From contig SVEW01000058.1 of the NCBI GenBank assembly GCA_015057205.1, positions 1-13,846 on the forward strand: 13,846 nucleotides of DNA. Reading direction: 5' to 3'. The stretch is from Lachnospiraceae bacterium (GTDB taxonomy: Bacteria > Bacillota > Clostridia > Lachnospirales > Lachnospiraceae). A model generated the notes under the pieces. That model was not told the origin of the DNA. It ran no database searches and saw only the letters and a program-made list of their open reading frames with translations. Shown one piece after another: positions 6,336 to 13,746 of this stretch (the first letter of the stretch is position 1; each line of letters starts with the position of its first letter). Made by a program: the position numbers and the translations under genes.

Positions 6336-6377
6336 GTAAAGGATTATGAAGTTTTATGAAATCGTAGGGAGGAAGCA

Positions 6378-7958
6378 ATGTCATATACCGCATTATATCG
6401 AAAGTTTCGACCATCAGAATATGAAGATGTCAAGGGACAGGAGCACATTGTAACCACCCTGAAGAATCAGGTGAAGGCAGATCGAATTGGACATGCGTAT
6501 TTGTTTTGCGGAACGCGTGGTACCGGTAAGACTACCGTTGCTAAGATTTTTGCAAAAGCGGTGAACTGTGAGCATCCCGTAGATGGAGGCCCATGTGGAG
6601 AATGCCCGACTTGTAAGGCTATTGCCGGGGAAGTATCTATGAACGTCATTGAGATTGATGCGGCAAGTAATAACAGTGTTGAGAATATTCGTAATATCAT
6701 TGAACAGGTTTCGTATTCGCCTACAGAAGGAAGATTTAAAGTATATATTATCGATGAGGTACATATGCTATCTACTTCAGCGTTTAATGCGCTTTTGAAG
6801 ACTTTAGAGGAACCTCCGTCTTACGTGATTTTTATTTTGGCAACAACGGAGAAGCATAAGATTCCGATCACAGTTTTGTCTCGTTGCCAGCAGTATGATT
6901 TTCATCGTATCACAATCGATACGATAAAAGAGCGTATGCAAGAGCTTTTGGATGCAGAAGGTGCAAGTGTTACCGATCAGGCATTATCCTACATTGCCAG
7001 AGCGGCGGATGGATCTATGCGTGATGCTTTAAGTTTGCTTGACCAATGCATGGCTTTTTACATGAATCAGGAAGTAACATTAGAAAATGTTTTGGAAGTG
7101 CTTGGTGCAGTAGATACGGATGTTTTTACCAGGTTATTCAAGGCTATAGAAGAACGTAACGTAGATGAGGTTCTGGTGATTGTACAGGATGTTGTAATGC
7201 AGGGGCGTGATTTGGGACAGTTTATTATTGACTTTACCTGGTACATGCGGAATCTCCTGCTAATAAAGAATGCAGACAACATGGATGATGTGCTGGATAT
7301 GTCACCGGATAAGGTACGCGAGATGAAACAGATTGCGCAGGATATTGGATCGAATCGGATTATTAGATTTATTCGGATTTTATCAGAATTATCCAATAAT
7401 TTGAAATATTCCGGACAGAAACGAATATTGGTAGAAGTCGCTTTTATAAAGCTGTGCCGTCCGCAGATGGAACAAACTATGGATGCAATTATTGATCGTC
7501 TTAATCAGATAGAAGAGACACTGGTTAATGGTCATCCTGTCAGTGCTATTGAGGCAAGGGGGCCAGAAGCCGTGCAGGAAGCCATAACAGATGCACCGCG
7601 CCCTGTGTTAAAACGCGCGGAACTGCCAAAGGCTGTACCGGAGGATGTAAAACAAGTGGTTTCCAACTTTCGTTCAATTATTTCGGAAGTTCCAAGTGGC
7701 CTTGCCCGAGGATATTTGCAGTTGGCAAGATTAAATTTGACCGGAGAGAAGTTGCAGATTGTTTTTTCAGACGAGTTGGGCTACATGTATTACCAGGATA
7801 ATGAATCTTTAGAGCAACTAAAGAATTTAATTGCAGACCGTATAGGTAAGCAGGTAGATATTGAGATTGCGTTTAATGACACGAATCGACCATATGAAGA
7901 ATCCTTTGTGGATTTAGAGAAATTAATAAACATGGAAGTAACTATAGAAGATGAATAG
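6378..7958 (+). CDS. dnaX: DNA polymerase III subunit gamma/tau
   Basis: DnaX is the ATPase of the clamp loader, which loads the beta sliding clamp onto primed DNA and organises the replisome. The AAA+ domain has Walker A GTRGTGKT (45-52), a structural zinc cluster of four cysteines (64, 73, 76, 79), Walker B VYIIDEVHM (122-130), sensor 1 LATTE (154-158) and the SRC arginine-finger motif (168-170). Domains II-III continue to about residue 365. A linker of about 55 residues and a short C-terminal region follow (about 420-526). The length of 526 is within the Firmicute range. No obvious slippery A-run with a frameshift signal was noticed, so production of a separate gamma form is not supported. 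The start ATG has a strong AGGGAGG site. It is the first gene of a five-gene operon. Confidence 0.97.
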   Translation: MSYTALYRKFRPSEYEDVKGQEHIVTTLKNQVKADRIGHAYLFCGTRGTGKTTVAKIFAKAVNCEHPVDGGPCGECPTCKAIAGEVSMNVIEIDAASNNSVENIRNIIEQVSYSPTEGRFKVYIIDEVHMLSTSAFNALLKTLEEPPSYVIFILATTEKHKIPITVLSRCQQYDFHRITIDTIKERMQELLDAEGASVTDQALSYIARAADGSMRDALSLLDQCMAFYMNQEVTLENVLEVLGAVDTDVFTRLFKAIEERNVDEVLVIVQDVVMQGRDLGQFIIDFTWYMRNLLLIKNADNMDDVLDMSPDKVREMKQIAQDIGSNRIIRFIRILSELSNNLKYSGQKRILVEVAFIKLCRPQMEQTMDAIIDRLNQIEETLVNGHPVSAIEARGPEAVQEAITDAPRPVLKRAELPKAVPEDVKQVVSNFRSIISEVPSGLARGYLQLARLNLTGEKLQIVFSDELGYMYYQDNESLEQLKNLIADRIGKQVDIEIAFNDTNRPYEESFVDLEKLINMEVTIEDE

Positions 7959-7967
7959 GAGGTTATT

Positions 7968-8312
7968 ATGGCAAAAAGAGGTGGATTCCCGGGAGGAATG
8001 CCGGGGAATATGAACAATCTGATGAAGCAAGCTCAGAAAATGCAACGTCAGATGGAAGAAGCAAGTAAACAGCTGGAAGAAACAGAGGTTACCGCTACCG
8101 CAGGTGGTGGGGCTGTAGAAGTTACTGTTTCCGGTAAAAAAGAGATAACCAAGATTAAATTATCTGAGGAAGTTGTAGATCCCGAGGATATCGAGATGCT
8201 TGAGGATTTAATTGTGGCAGCTACCAACGAGGGATTACGTAAAATTGACGAAATATCCCAACAGTCTATGTCGGCTATTACCGGCGGATTAGGTGGCGGA
8301 TTCCCGTTCTAA
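7968..8312 (+). CDS. ybaB: YbaB/EbfC-family nucleoid-associated protein
   Basis: This 114-residue DNA-binding protein belongs to a family that forms dimers and binds DNA in the nucleoid. It has a glycine- and methionine-rich N-terminus, a long helix at about 15-45 (MNNLMKQAQKMQRQMEEASK), a central beta region containing GGGAVEVTVSGKKEI (46-60), and a C-terminal helix (74-103) that ends in a Gly-rich tail. The ribosome binding site AGGAGG (7957-7962) overlaps the dnaX stop codon, and the ATG follows 5 bases later, so the two genes are tightly coupled. Its position between dnaX and recR is the standard bacterial order, which supports a role linked to replication or recombination repair. Confidence 0.95.
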   Translation: MAKRGGFPGGMPGNMNNLMKQAQKMQRQMEEASKQLEETEVTATAGGGAVEVTVSGKKEITKIKLSEEVVDPEDIEMLEDLIVAATNEGLRKIDEISQQSMSAITGGLGGGFPF

Positions 8313-8324
8313 TGGGAGGAAAGC

Positions 8325-8924
8325 ATGGATTATTACAGCAAACAGATTAGTAAGCTGATTGAAGAATTATCACGTCTGCCTGGTATTGGGGCGAAATCAG
8401 CACAGAGATTGGCTTTTCATATTTTGAATATGCCACCTGAGCAGGTAGACGAATTAGCTGGCGCATTAACAGATGCACGACATAATATAAAATATTGCCA
8501 AGAGTGTTTTACGCTAACAGATACAGACATCTGTCCTATTTGCAAAAATAAAGCCAGAGACCACAAGACCATTATGGTTGTGGAGACGCCTCGTGATTTG
8601 ACAGCTTATGAGAAGACTGGAAAATACGAGGGTGTCTATCATGTATTACATGGGGCGATTTCCCCGATGTTAGGTATTGGACCGAATGAGATTCGGTTAA
8701 AGGAATTAATGAGCCGTTTGACCAAAGAGGATATCGAGGAGGTCATTATTGCGACAAACTCCAGCCTGGAGGGTGAGACGACGGCGATGTACATTAGTAA
8801 ACTAATTAAGCCGACCGGAATCAAGGTGAGTCGCATTGCTAGCGGCGTACCTGTAGGCGGCGATTTGGAGTATATTGATGAAGTAACTTTGCTCCGCGCT
8901 TTGGAAGGTCGGACGGAGTTATAA
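8325..8924 (+). CDS. recR: Recombination mediator protein RecR
   Basis: RecR acts with RecO and RecF to load RecA at single-stranded gaps. The 199-residue length is standard. The helix-hairpin-helix region is at 14-33 (ELSRLPGIGAKSAQRLAFH). A four-cysteine zinc finger has Cys58, Cys61, Cys70 and Cys73. The Toprim domain begins at VVETPRDLTAYEKTG (85-99) and contains ATNSSLEGETTAMYI (143-157). The C-terminal motif VPVGGDLEYIDEVTL (175-189) is typical of the family. The ATG follows GGGAGG (8314-8319), 12 bases after the ybaB stop. It is the third gene of the dnaX operon. Confidence 0.97.
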   Translation: MDYYSKQISKLIEELSRLPGIGAKSAQRLAFHILNMPPEQVDELAGALTDARHNIKYCQECFTLTDTDICPICKNKARDHKTIMVVETPRDLTAYEKTGKYEGVYHVLHGAISPMLGIGPNEIRLKELMSRLTKEDIEEVIIATNSSLEGETTAMYISKLIKPTGIKVSRIASGVPVGGDLEYIDEVTLLRALEGRTEL

Positions 8925-8943
8925 GATTAAAGGAGGAAGTAAC

Positions 8944-9768
8944 ATGACGAATCAGGAGCTTTTTAGCACAGCGAATGAGATTCGTAAGGGGATTGTGACT
9001 GCAGTTCACAGTGCAAAATCCGGACATCCGGGTGGATCCCTTTCTTGTGCAGACATCATGACCTATCTCTATTTTGAAGAGATGAACCTTGATCCTGCCA
9101 ACCCTAAGAAAGAAGAGCGTGACCGCTTCGTATTATCAAAAGGTCATTGTGCGCCGGCGCTTTATGCAACATTGGCGCAGAAAGGATTTTTCCCAAAGGA
9201 AGAATTGGTTAACCTTCGCCACGTAGGATCTTTTTTACAGGGACATCCGGATTTAAAACATACGCCGGGAGTTGATATGTCCAGTGGTTCTTTGGGACAG
9301 GGCTTTTCTACAGCAGTAGGTATGGCACTTGCAGGCAAAATGGATAATAAGAATTATCGCGTTTATGCCATGGCTGGAGATGGAGAAATTCAGGAAGGCC
9401 AGATTTGGGAGGCAGCGATGTTTGCAGGAGCTCGTAAGCTTGATAACCTGGTTCTCATCGTAGATAACAATGGCTTACAGATTGATGGAAATATAGAGGA
9501 TGTATGTTCTCCGTATCCGATTGATGAGAAGTTAAAAGCATTTAACTTCCATGTAATCAATATCGATGGACACGATTTTGAGCAGATTCGCAAAGCAATG
9601 GAAGAGGCAAAAAATACCAAAGGCCAACCAACCGCAATTGTTGCCAAGACGGTGAAGGGAAAAGGTGTATCTTTCATGGAAGGCAAAGCTGGCTGGCATG
9701 GAAAGGCTCCGAATGACGAAGAATTCGCCATTGCCTTAGAAGATTTGAAGAAAGCAGGTGAAGCGTAA
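8944..9768 (+). CDS. Transketolase, N-terminal (thiamine diphosphate-binding) subunit
   Basis: This is the first half of a split transketolase. Together with the next gene product it transfers two-carbon units between ketose and aldose phosphates in the non-oxidative pentose phosphate pathway, in the cytoplasm. The 274 residues correspond to the pyrophosphate-binding domain: SGHPGGSLS (26-34, with His28), SKGHCAPALY (65-74, with His68), DMSSGSLGQG (111-120), and the thiamine diphosphate motif from GDGE (145-148) to DNN (174-176). H-G-K (GWHGKAPN) near the C-terminus is also typical. The ATG has AAAGGAGG upstream and starts 19 bases after recR, so it is probably co-transcribed with dnaX-ybaB-recR. 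Its stop codon overlaps the start of the next gene (TAATG). Confidence 0.95.
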   Translation: MTNQELFSTANEIRKGIVTAVHSAKSGHPGGSLSCADIMTYLYFEEMNLDPANPKKEERDRFVLSKGHCAPALYATLAQKGFFPKEELVNLRHVGSFLQGHPDLKHTPGVDMSSGSLGQGFSTAVGMALAGKMDNKNYRVYAMAGDGEIQEGQIWEAAMFAGARKLDNLVLIVDNNGLQIDGNIEDVCSPYPIDEKLKAFNFHVINIDGHDFEQIRKAMEEAKNTKGQPTAIVAKTVKGKGVSFMEGKAGWHGKAPNDEEFAIALEDLKKAGEA

Positions 9769-10709
9769 TGGCAGATGTAAAGAAGATTGCAACCAGAGAA
9801 AGCTATGGTAATGCATTAGTAGAACTGGGAAAAGCACATGATAATGTTGTTGTATTGGACGCTGACCTTGCGGGTGCAACGAAGACATCCATTTTTATGA
9901 AGGAATTTCCGGAGCGCCATATTGACTGTGGTATTGCAGAGAGCAATATGATGGGTATTGCAGCAGGGCTTTCTACTTGTGGAAAAGTTCCGTTTGCAAG
10001 TTCATTTGCGATGTTTGCAGCAGGACGTGCATTTGAACAGGTGCGTAACTCCATTGGTTATCCCCACTTAAATGTAAAAATTGGCGCAACACATGCAGGT
10101 ATTTCTGTTGGAGAAGATGGCGCAACACACCAGTGTAACGAAGATATTGCTCTAATGCGTACAATCCCTGGAATGGTAGTAATCAATCCAGCTGATGATG
10201 TGGAAGCAAGGGCAGCAGTTAAGGCTGCTTATGAGCATCAGGGACCGGTATATATGCGTTTTGGACGTTTGGCTATTCCGGTAATCAATGATGAAGCAAC
10301 CTATAAGTTTGAACTTGGAAAAGGAATTACATTGCGTGAAGGCAAGGATGTAACTATTATTGCAACCGGACTTTGTGTAGGAGAAAGCTTAGAAGCGGCT
10401 GAGATTCTTTCAAAAGAAGGAATTGATGCGGAAGTAATCAATATCCATACCATCAAACCGCTTGATGAAGCACTTGTAGTAGCTTCGGCCAAGAAAACAG
10501 GCAAAGTAGTAACGGTAGAAGAACATTCTGTAATTGGTGGACTTGGAAGCGCAGTATGCGACGTATTGTCAGAGCAGGCACCGACCAAAACAATGAAGAT
10601 TGGTGTAAATGATACGTTTGGAGAATCCGGTCCGGCAGTTGAGCTAATTAAAAAATACGGTTTGGACAAAGAAAGTATTGCCAAGAAAGTGGCAGCTTTT
10701 GTTAAATAG
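9768..10709 (+). CDS. Transketolase, C-terminal (pyrimidine-binding) subunit
   Basis: This is the second half of the split transketolase, 313 residues. It carries the catalytic glutamate that activates the thiamine ring, in DCGIAESNMMGIAAG (Glu58), the loop GEDGATHQ (115-122) with the phosphate-binding arginine of YMRFGR (162-167), and a C-terminal domain (about 190-313) with VEEHSVIGGLGSAV (250-263). The ATG shares one base with the previous stop codon (TAATG), implying translational coupling and equal production of both halves. DXP synthase is a related family, but the two-gene split and the motifs fit transketolase better. It is the last gene of the operon, and a strong terminator starts 22 bases after its stop. 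Confidence 0.94.
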   Translation: MADVKKIATRESYGNALVELGKAHDNVVVLDADLAGATKTSIFMKEFPERHIDCGIAESNMMGIAAGLSTCGKVPFASSFAMFAAGRAFEQVRNSIGYPHLNVKIGATHAGISVGEDGATHQCNEDIALMRTIPGMVVINPADDVEARAAVKAAYEHQGPVYMRFGRLAIPVINDEATYKFELGKGITLREGKDVTIIATGLCVGESLEAAEILSKEGIDAEVINIHTIKPLDEALVVASAKKTGKVVTVEEHSVIGGLGSAVCDVLSEQAPTKTMKIGVNDTFGESGPAVELIKKYGLDKESIAKKVAAFVK

Positions 10710-10730
10710 TACCGAATTTTGTCGAACGAC

Positions 10731-10772
10731 ATCGGGATGTGTCTCTTTTAGGAGATGCATCCCGATTTTTTT
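10731..10772 (+). terminator. Strong terminator ending the dnaX-transketolase operon
   Basis: ATCGGGATG (10731-10739) pairs with CATCCCGAT (10758-10766). The stem continues through two wobble pairs and TCTC/GAGA (10742-10745 with 10752-10755) to a 6-base loop, giving about 15 bp in all. Seven T follow at 10766-10772. Confidence 0.95.
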
Positions 10773-10797
10773 GTCGTAAAATGCAAAAAACGACAAA
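10770..10797. repeat. TTTGTCGT/ACGACAAA inverted repeat upstream of the MPN-like gene
   Basis: TTTGTCGT (10770-10777) and ACGACAAA (10790-10797) are a perfect 8-base inverted repeat with a 12-base spacer. Further GTCG/CGAC copies lie nearby (10721-10730, GTCGAACGAC). It may be a regulator site for the downstream cluster. The left arm overlaps the preceding terminator's T-run. Confidence 0.3.
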
Positions 10798-10818
10798 CAC
10801 AAATCGTCAAAAAAATTC

Positions 10819-10839
10819 ATTAGAATAAGCTATCCTAAT
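10819..10839. repeat. Near-perfect palindrome at the likely transcription start of the MPN-like gene
   Basis: ATTAGAATA and TATCCTAAT flank a 3-base centre and match at 8 of 9 positions. The site lies 6 bases before the AAGGAGG ribosome binding site. It contains the only plausible -10 (TAGAAT, 10821-10826), for which no good -35 exists at 16-18 bases. It could be an operator or an RNA hairpin. Confidence 0.35.
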
Positions 10840-10858
10840 GGAGGAAGGAGGATTACAA

Positions 10859-11677
10859 ATGGAACAAATGGAACCAAAAAATAAGCGAGTAGTGGGGATT
10901 GTACCTGAGGATATGCATGTATATCTAGAAGATTACGTGTATACCTATCTACGTGGCGAACAGAAAAATCAAGCAGCAATTCTTACAGGCAAAAGCTACT
11001 TTAAAGATGGGGGTTTTTGGCTATATATCACAGGAGCAATCTTGTGCCCGAGTATAACGTTAGAGGAAGAAGAGTTGGGCATTTCTAAAAGAACATGGAA
11101 CTACATTTATCAGGAGTTACACCATAGTTTTGAGCGACAGGAAATCGTAGGGTGGTATATGCCGATTCCCGAAGGAGCGGATGCGAAGATTTTTGAAAAG
11201 ATACAGTCATTGCATGAACGGGATTTTTCAGGTGCGGATATGGTGTATTTCAGCCGAAATGAAGAGAATGGCGATGAGAGCCTTTTTGTGCGGCGAGAAG
11301 GGCATCTTCTAAAATTGCCGGGGTATTACATATATTATGAAAAAAACACTCAAATGCGGGAGTATATTATGCTAAAAAGGGAAGAAAAACAGCTGGAGGC
11401 AGATTTGCGGGCAGAGCAGAAAAGTGATGAGAGAGTCGTAATGCGCTATCGCGAATATATGAACGCACAGCAGATGAAAGAAAAGAGAGTTGTTTCTGAG
11501 CGAAAACAAAAAACCAGCAATTCATTAGCATATACTATGTGCGTATTAGCCTTGGTCGGAATGTTTTTGCTGTCCATAGGAATAGCGGCGGGCTATCAAC
11601 AGGTGCATGAGATAGATGATGTGATGAATCTGGTGGGGAACCAATTGCACCTTGACCTGGGCGACGATAAAAAGTAA
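10859..11677 (+). CDS. Membrane-anchored protein with a degenerate MPN/JAMM-like domain
   Basis: This is a 272-residue protein of unknown function. The start is the ATG at 10859, placed 7 bases after AAGGAGG (10845-10851). An in-frame ATG at 10838 lies upstream of that site and is less likely. Residues 12-160 follow the layout of MPN (JAB1/Mov34) domains: AAILTGKSYFKDGGFWLYITGAI (39-61) resembles the family's first strands, and EIVGWYMPIP (95-104) sits where active members have VGWYHSHP, followed by a helix and later strands (DMVYFSRN, ESLFVRREGHL). The metal ligands are missing: MPIP replaces HSHP, and Gln38 stands where a Glu is expected. It would therefore be a non-catalytic, binding-type domain. 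A charged helix (170-218) leads to one membrane helix (about 223-245) near the C-terminus. The fold assignment is my inference from pattern, not from a search. Confidence 0.7.
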   Translation: MEQMEPKNKRVVGIVPEDMHVYLEDYVYTYLRGEQKNQAAILTGKSYFKDGGFWLYITGAILCPSITLEEEELGISKRTWNYIYQELHHSFERQEIVGWYMPIPEGADAKIFEKIQSLHERDFSGADMVYFSRNEENGDESLFVRREGHLLKLPGYYIYYEKNTQMREYIMLKREEKQLEADLRAEQKSDERVVMRYREYMNAQQMKEKRVVSERKQKTSNSLAYTMCVLALVGMFLLSIGIAAGYQQVHEIDDVMNLVGNQLHLDLGDDKK

Positions 11678-11680
11678 TAT
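11652..11680 (+). promoter_or_regulatory. Internal promoter for the DUF5711-CvpA pair
   Basis: TTGACC at 11652-11657 and TAATAT at 11675-11680 are separated by exactly 17 bases. The -10 overlaps the stop codon of the MPN-like gene. The start near 11687 leaves a leader of about 28 bases with AAAGAGG at 11702-11708. The downstream two genes can therefore be expressed without the first. Confidence 0.55.
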
Positions 11681-11714
11681 AATAGGGATAAAATGAATAC
11701 GAAAGAGGCAGTGT

Positions 11715-12905
11715 ATGAACGAAATGAAAAAACACAACTTTCAAATTTTGGAAAGCAGTGATGAAGAAATACGTCAGAGCCGTCAAAGGCGAAGAAAGAG
11801 GATACTTCGAATTGGACTTGTTGTTTTAGTATTTGCCGCACTTTTGAGTGGTGTTTTGTACTTTTATCACAAGTATAAAACGTATGAACGTTATGAAGTG
11901 AAGGAAGAAAAAAATACGGAGTTGGTAAGCGAATCGGAATTTTATGATTATGATGGAAACTTGCTAAAAGTAAGCAAGAATGGAGCTATATACACGACGG
12001 TAGATGGAAATCTGTTGTGGAACCAGAGCTTTGAGATGAATGTGCCGATAGTTGATATATGTGATAACTACGCAGTAGTTGCAGCAAAAAAGGGGCGCGA
12101 TGCATTTATATTCAATACCAAGGGGCTCGAAGGAAAGGTAGAGACATCAGGCGAAATACGCGCGGTAGAAGTAGCGAAACAGGGAACAATAGCGATAATG
12201 ACGGAGCGAAATGAATCATACTACGTGAATCTCTATGAACCTAAGGGAACGAAATTAGTACAAGGTGAGATGCATCTGGAAAACAGTGGGTATCCATTAG
12301 CGATGAGTTTATCTGCAGATGGAATGAAACTGGCTGTTTCGTTAGTTAATATAAAGGAAGGGCAAGCAGACACAACGTTAAATTTTTACAATTTTGGTGC
12401 AGTAGGACAGAATGAAATTGATAATCTGGTTAAAAGCGATAGTTACAAAAATGAGATGATACCGCGAATTATATATTTTGACGATGATCATGTAGCTGCA
12501 ATATCGGGGCAGAAAGTATATTTTTATAAAGGAGCCCAGAAACCGGAACGTGAAAAGGTTGTTACGTTGAAAAATGAAATTCGATCCGTAGTTGTAGGGA
12601 AACGCTATTTGGGTTTAATTTTTAATGAAAAAGAGGATTCCAATCACAGGTTGGTAGTGTATGACCGTAACGGAAAGGTTATTATGACAACCGGATACAA
12701 AACAAACTATACCGGTGTAGCATTTATAGATGACTCCGAAATAGTTTTTACTAAGGATGAAAAGTGTAGGATTTGTACATTGGACGGAGCAATAAAATAT
12801 AGCGGAGACTTAGAAGAACCAATTGTAAAAATGACGCCGGCGGATCGCAGCGATGAATACTATGTAATATATGAACGTAAAACGCAACGAATACATTTTG
12901 AATAA
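11715..12905 (+). CDS. DUF5711-type membrane-anchored beta-repeat protein
   Basis: This 396-residue protein has a basic N-terminus (RQRRRKRILR), one membrane helix at about 31-51, and a large domain that should lie outside the cytoplasm. The domain is made of repeated beta-strand units of the kind seen in beta-propellers, for example FYDYDGNLLKVSKNGAIY, DNYAVVAAKKGRDAFIFN, AMSLSADGMKLAVSLVN, DDHVAAISGQKVYFYKG and RLVVYDRNGKVIMTT. I recognise the layout as DUF5711, a clostridial family without known function, but have not verified this by search. No catalytic motif is visible, so a scaffold or binding role at the cell surface is the most that can be inferred. The ATG follows AAAGAGG. Only 12 bases separate its stop from the next start, whose ribosome binding site AAGAGGG overlaps the stop codon here. 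Confidence 0.8.
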   Translation: MNEMKKHNFQILESSDEEIRQSRQRRRKRILRIGLVVLVFAALLSGVLYFYHKYKTYERYEVKEEKNTELVSESEFYDYDGNLLKVSKNGAIYTTVDGNLLWNQSFEMNVPIVDICDNYAVVAAKKGRDAFIFNTKGLEGKVETSGEIRAVEVAKQGTIAIMTERNESYYVNLYEPKGTKLVQGEMHLENSGYPLAMSLSADGMKLAVSLVNIKEGQADTTLNFYNFGAVGQNEIDNLVKSDSYKNEMIPRIIYFDDDHVAAISGQKVYFYKGAQKPEREKVVTLKNEIRSVVVGKRYLGLIFNEKEDSNHRLVVYDRNGKVIMTTGYKTNYTGVAFIDDSEIVFTKDEKCRICTLDGAIKYSGDLEEPIVKMTPADRSDEYYVIYERKTQRIHFE

Positions 12906-12917
12906 GAGGGACGAAAA

Positions 12918-13565
12918 TTGAATTGGTTAAGCATAGGAATAATGGCAGGCATAGCTTTTTTTGTTATACGTGGATATCATCGGGGGTTTGTAAAAGTAGC
13001 GTATAGTTTAGTTGCTATGTTGATTAGTTTGGCGCTGGTAAGTGCAGTAACACCGTATGTTAAGCGGGGACTGGTGGAAAACACAACGATATATGAAAAA
13101 CTGACGGAGAAGTGCAGTGATGCGGTGCATAGACGCCTGGAAACAAAAGAGAATACCATATCATTACCTCTGGCTGTAAAAGCAATAACCGGGGCGCTTA
13201 CTCATAATGAGGTGGAAGATACGATATCGAAAAAAACAGGCGAAACTGTGGCGATGTGGATAATATGCGTCATTGCTTTTGTGGGAAGTTTGATGATAGT
13301 GGGATTGATTGTTAATTTTATAGGAGGAGCGCTTGATTTGGTGACCAAATTGCCGGTAATTCATGGTATGAATCAATTGATGGGTGCAGTAGCGGGCGCA
13401 TTAGAGGCGCTACTGCTCATATGGATGCTAGGTATGTTGGTGACGGCATTTTGCTTGGAAGAAAGTTTTCAACCATTGTTTGCAATGATAAAGGAAAATC
13501 CAGCGTTATTATTCTTATATGAGAATAATGGAATTATATATTTAGCCTCGTATTTCCTACTATGA
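12918..13565 (+). CDS. CvpA-family integral membrane protein
   Basis: This 215-residue protein has four hydrophobic segments (about 4-17, 27-46, 111-137 and 155-178). It shows the CvpA-family pattern: an N-terminal RGYHRGFVK after the first helix, a variable loop, then DLVTKLPVIHGMNQLMGAVAGALEALL with the conserved glycine-spaced helix start. CvpA is linked to colicin V secretion and envelope functions in Enterobacteria, but its biochemical role is unclear. The start is TTG at 12918, 7 bases after AGAGGG. The next ATG (12942) would remove most of the first helix and has a poorly placed AGGAA. It is the last gene of the cluster, and no clear intrinsic terminator follows, so transcription may run toward the rRNA leader. 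Confidence 0.82.
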   Translation: MNWLSIGIMAGIAFFVIRGYHRGFVKVAYSLVAMLISLALVSAVTPYVKRGLVENTTIYEKLTEKCSDAVHRRLETKENTISLPLAVKAITGALTHNEVEDTISKKTGETVAMWIICVIAFVGSLMIVGLIVNFIGGALDLVTKLPVIHGMNQLMGAVAGALEALLLIWMLGMLVTAFCLEESFQPLFAMIKENPALLFLYENNGIIYLASYFLL

Positions 13566-13608
13566 GAGGGTAATTGAAAAATAAAATTAAAAAAATTGAA
13601 GATAACCG

Positions 13609-13637
13609 TTGACAGCGAGTAAAAAAGGTGGTAATAT
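13609..13637 (+). promoter_or_regulatory. rRNA-operon promoter P1
   Basis: A consensus TTGACA at 13609-13614 and TAATAT at 13632-13637 are separated by 17 bases. It is the first of two strong tandem promoters spaced about 103 bases apart, an arrangement common upstream of Firmicute rRNA operons. Confidence 0.75.
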
Positions 13638-13669
13638 ATAACTCACCGTGAGCCGAGCGCTTAACGGAA

Positions 13670-13689
13670 CAACTTAAAGAAATAAGTTG
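13670..13689. repeat. Small inverted repeat between the two rRNA promoters
   Basis: CAACTTA (13670-13676) and TAAGTTG (13683-13689) are a perfect 7-base inverted repeat with a 6-base loop in the P1 transcript. An A-rich stretch follows, which may act as an upstream promoter element for P2. It is not a terminator because no T-run follows. Confidence 0.4.
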
Positions 13690-13711
13690 AAAAAATAAAT
13701 TAAAAAAGTGC

Positions 13712-13740
13712 TTGACAAAGCCGCTTCGATATGATAAGAT
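13712..13740 (+). promoter_or_regulatory. rRNA-operon promoter P2
   Basis: TTGACA at 13712-13717 and TAAGAT at 13735-13740 are separated by 17 bases. The A/T-rich tract at 13677-13707 just upstream resembles an UP element. Transcription would start near 13747 in the GC-rich segment (GTTGCGGCGCGG). Confidence 0.8.
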
Positions 13741-13746
13741 ATAATA

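Noticed and set aside
6259..6377. Signal recognition particle RNA gene between the tRNA-Ser and dnaX
   Set aside because: Only about 120 bases are available, and they are filled by two divergent promoters and a short leader. No SRP-type GGAA tetraloop helix is visible.
10301..10732. 143-residue minus-strand reading frame opposite the transketolase C-terminal subunit
   Set aside because: It is a shadow of a clear plus-strand gene with conserved motifs. The serine-rich, low-complexity composition is typical of antisense frames.
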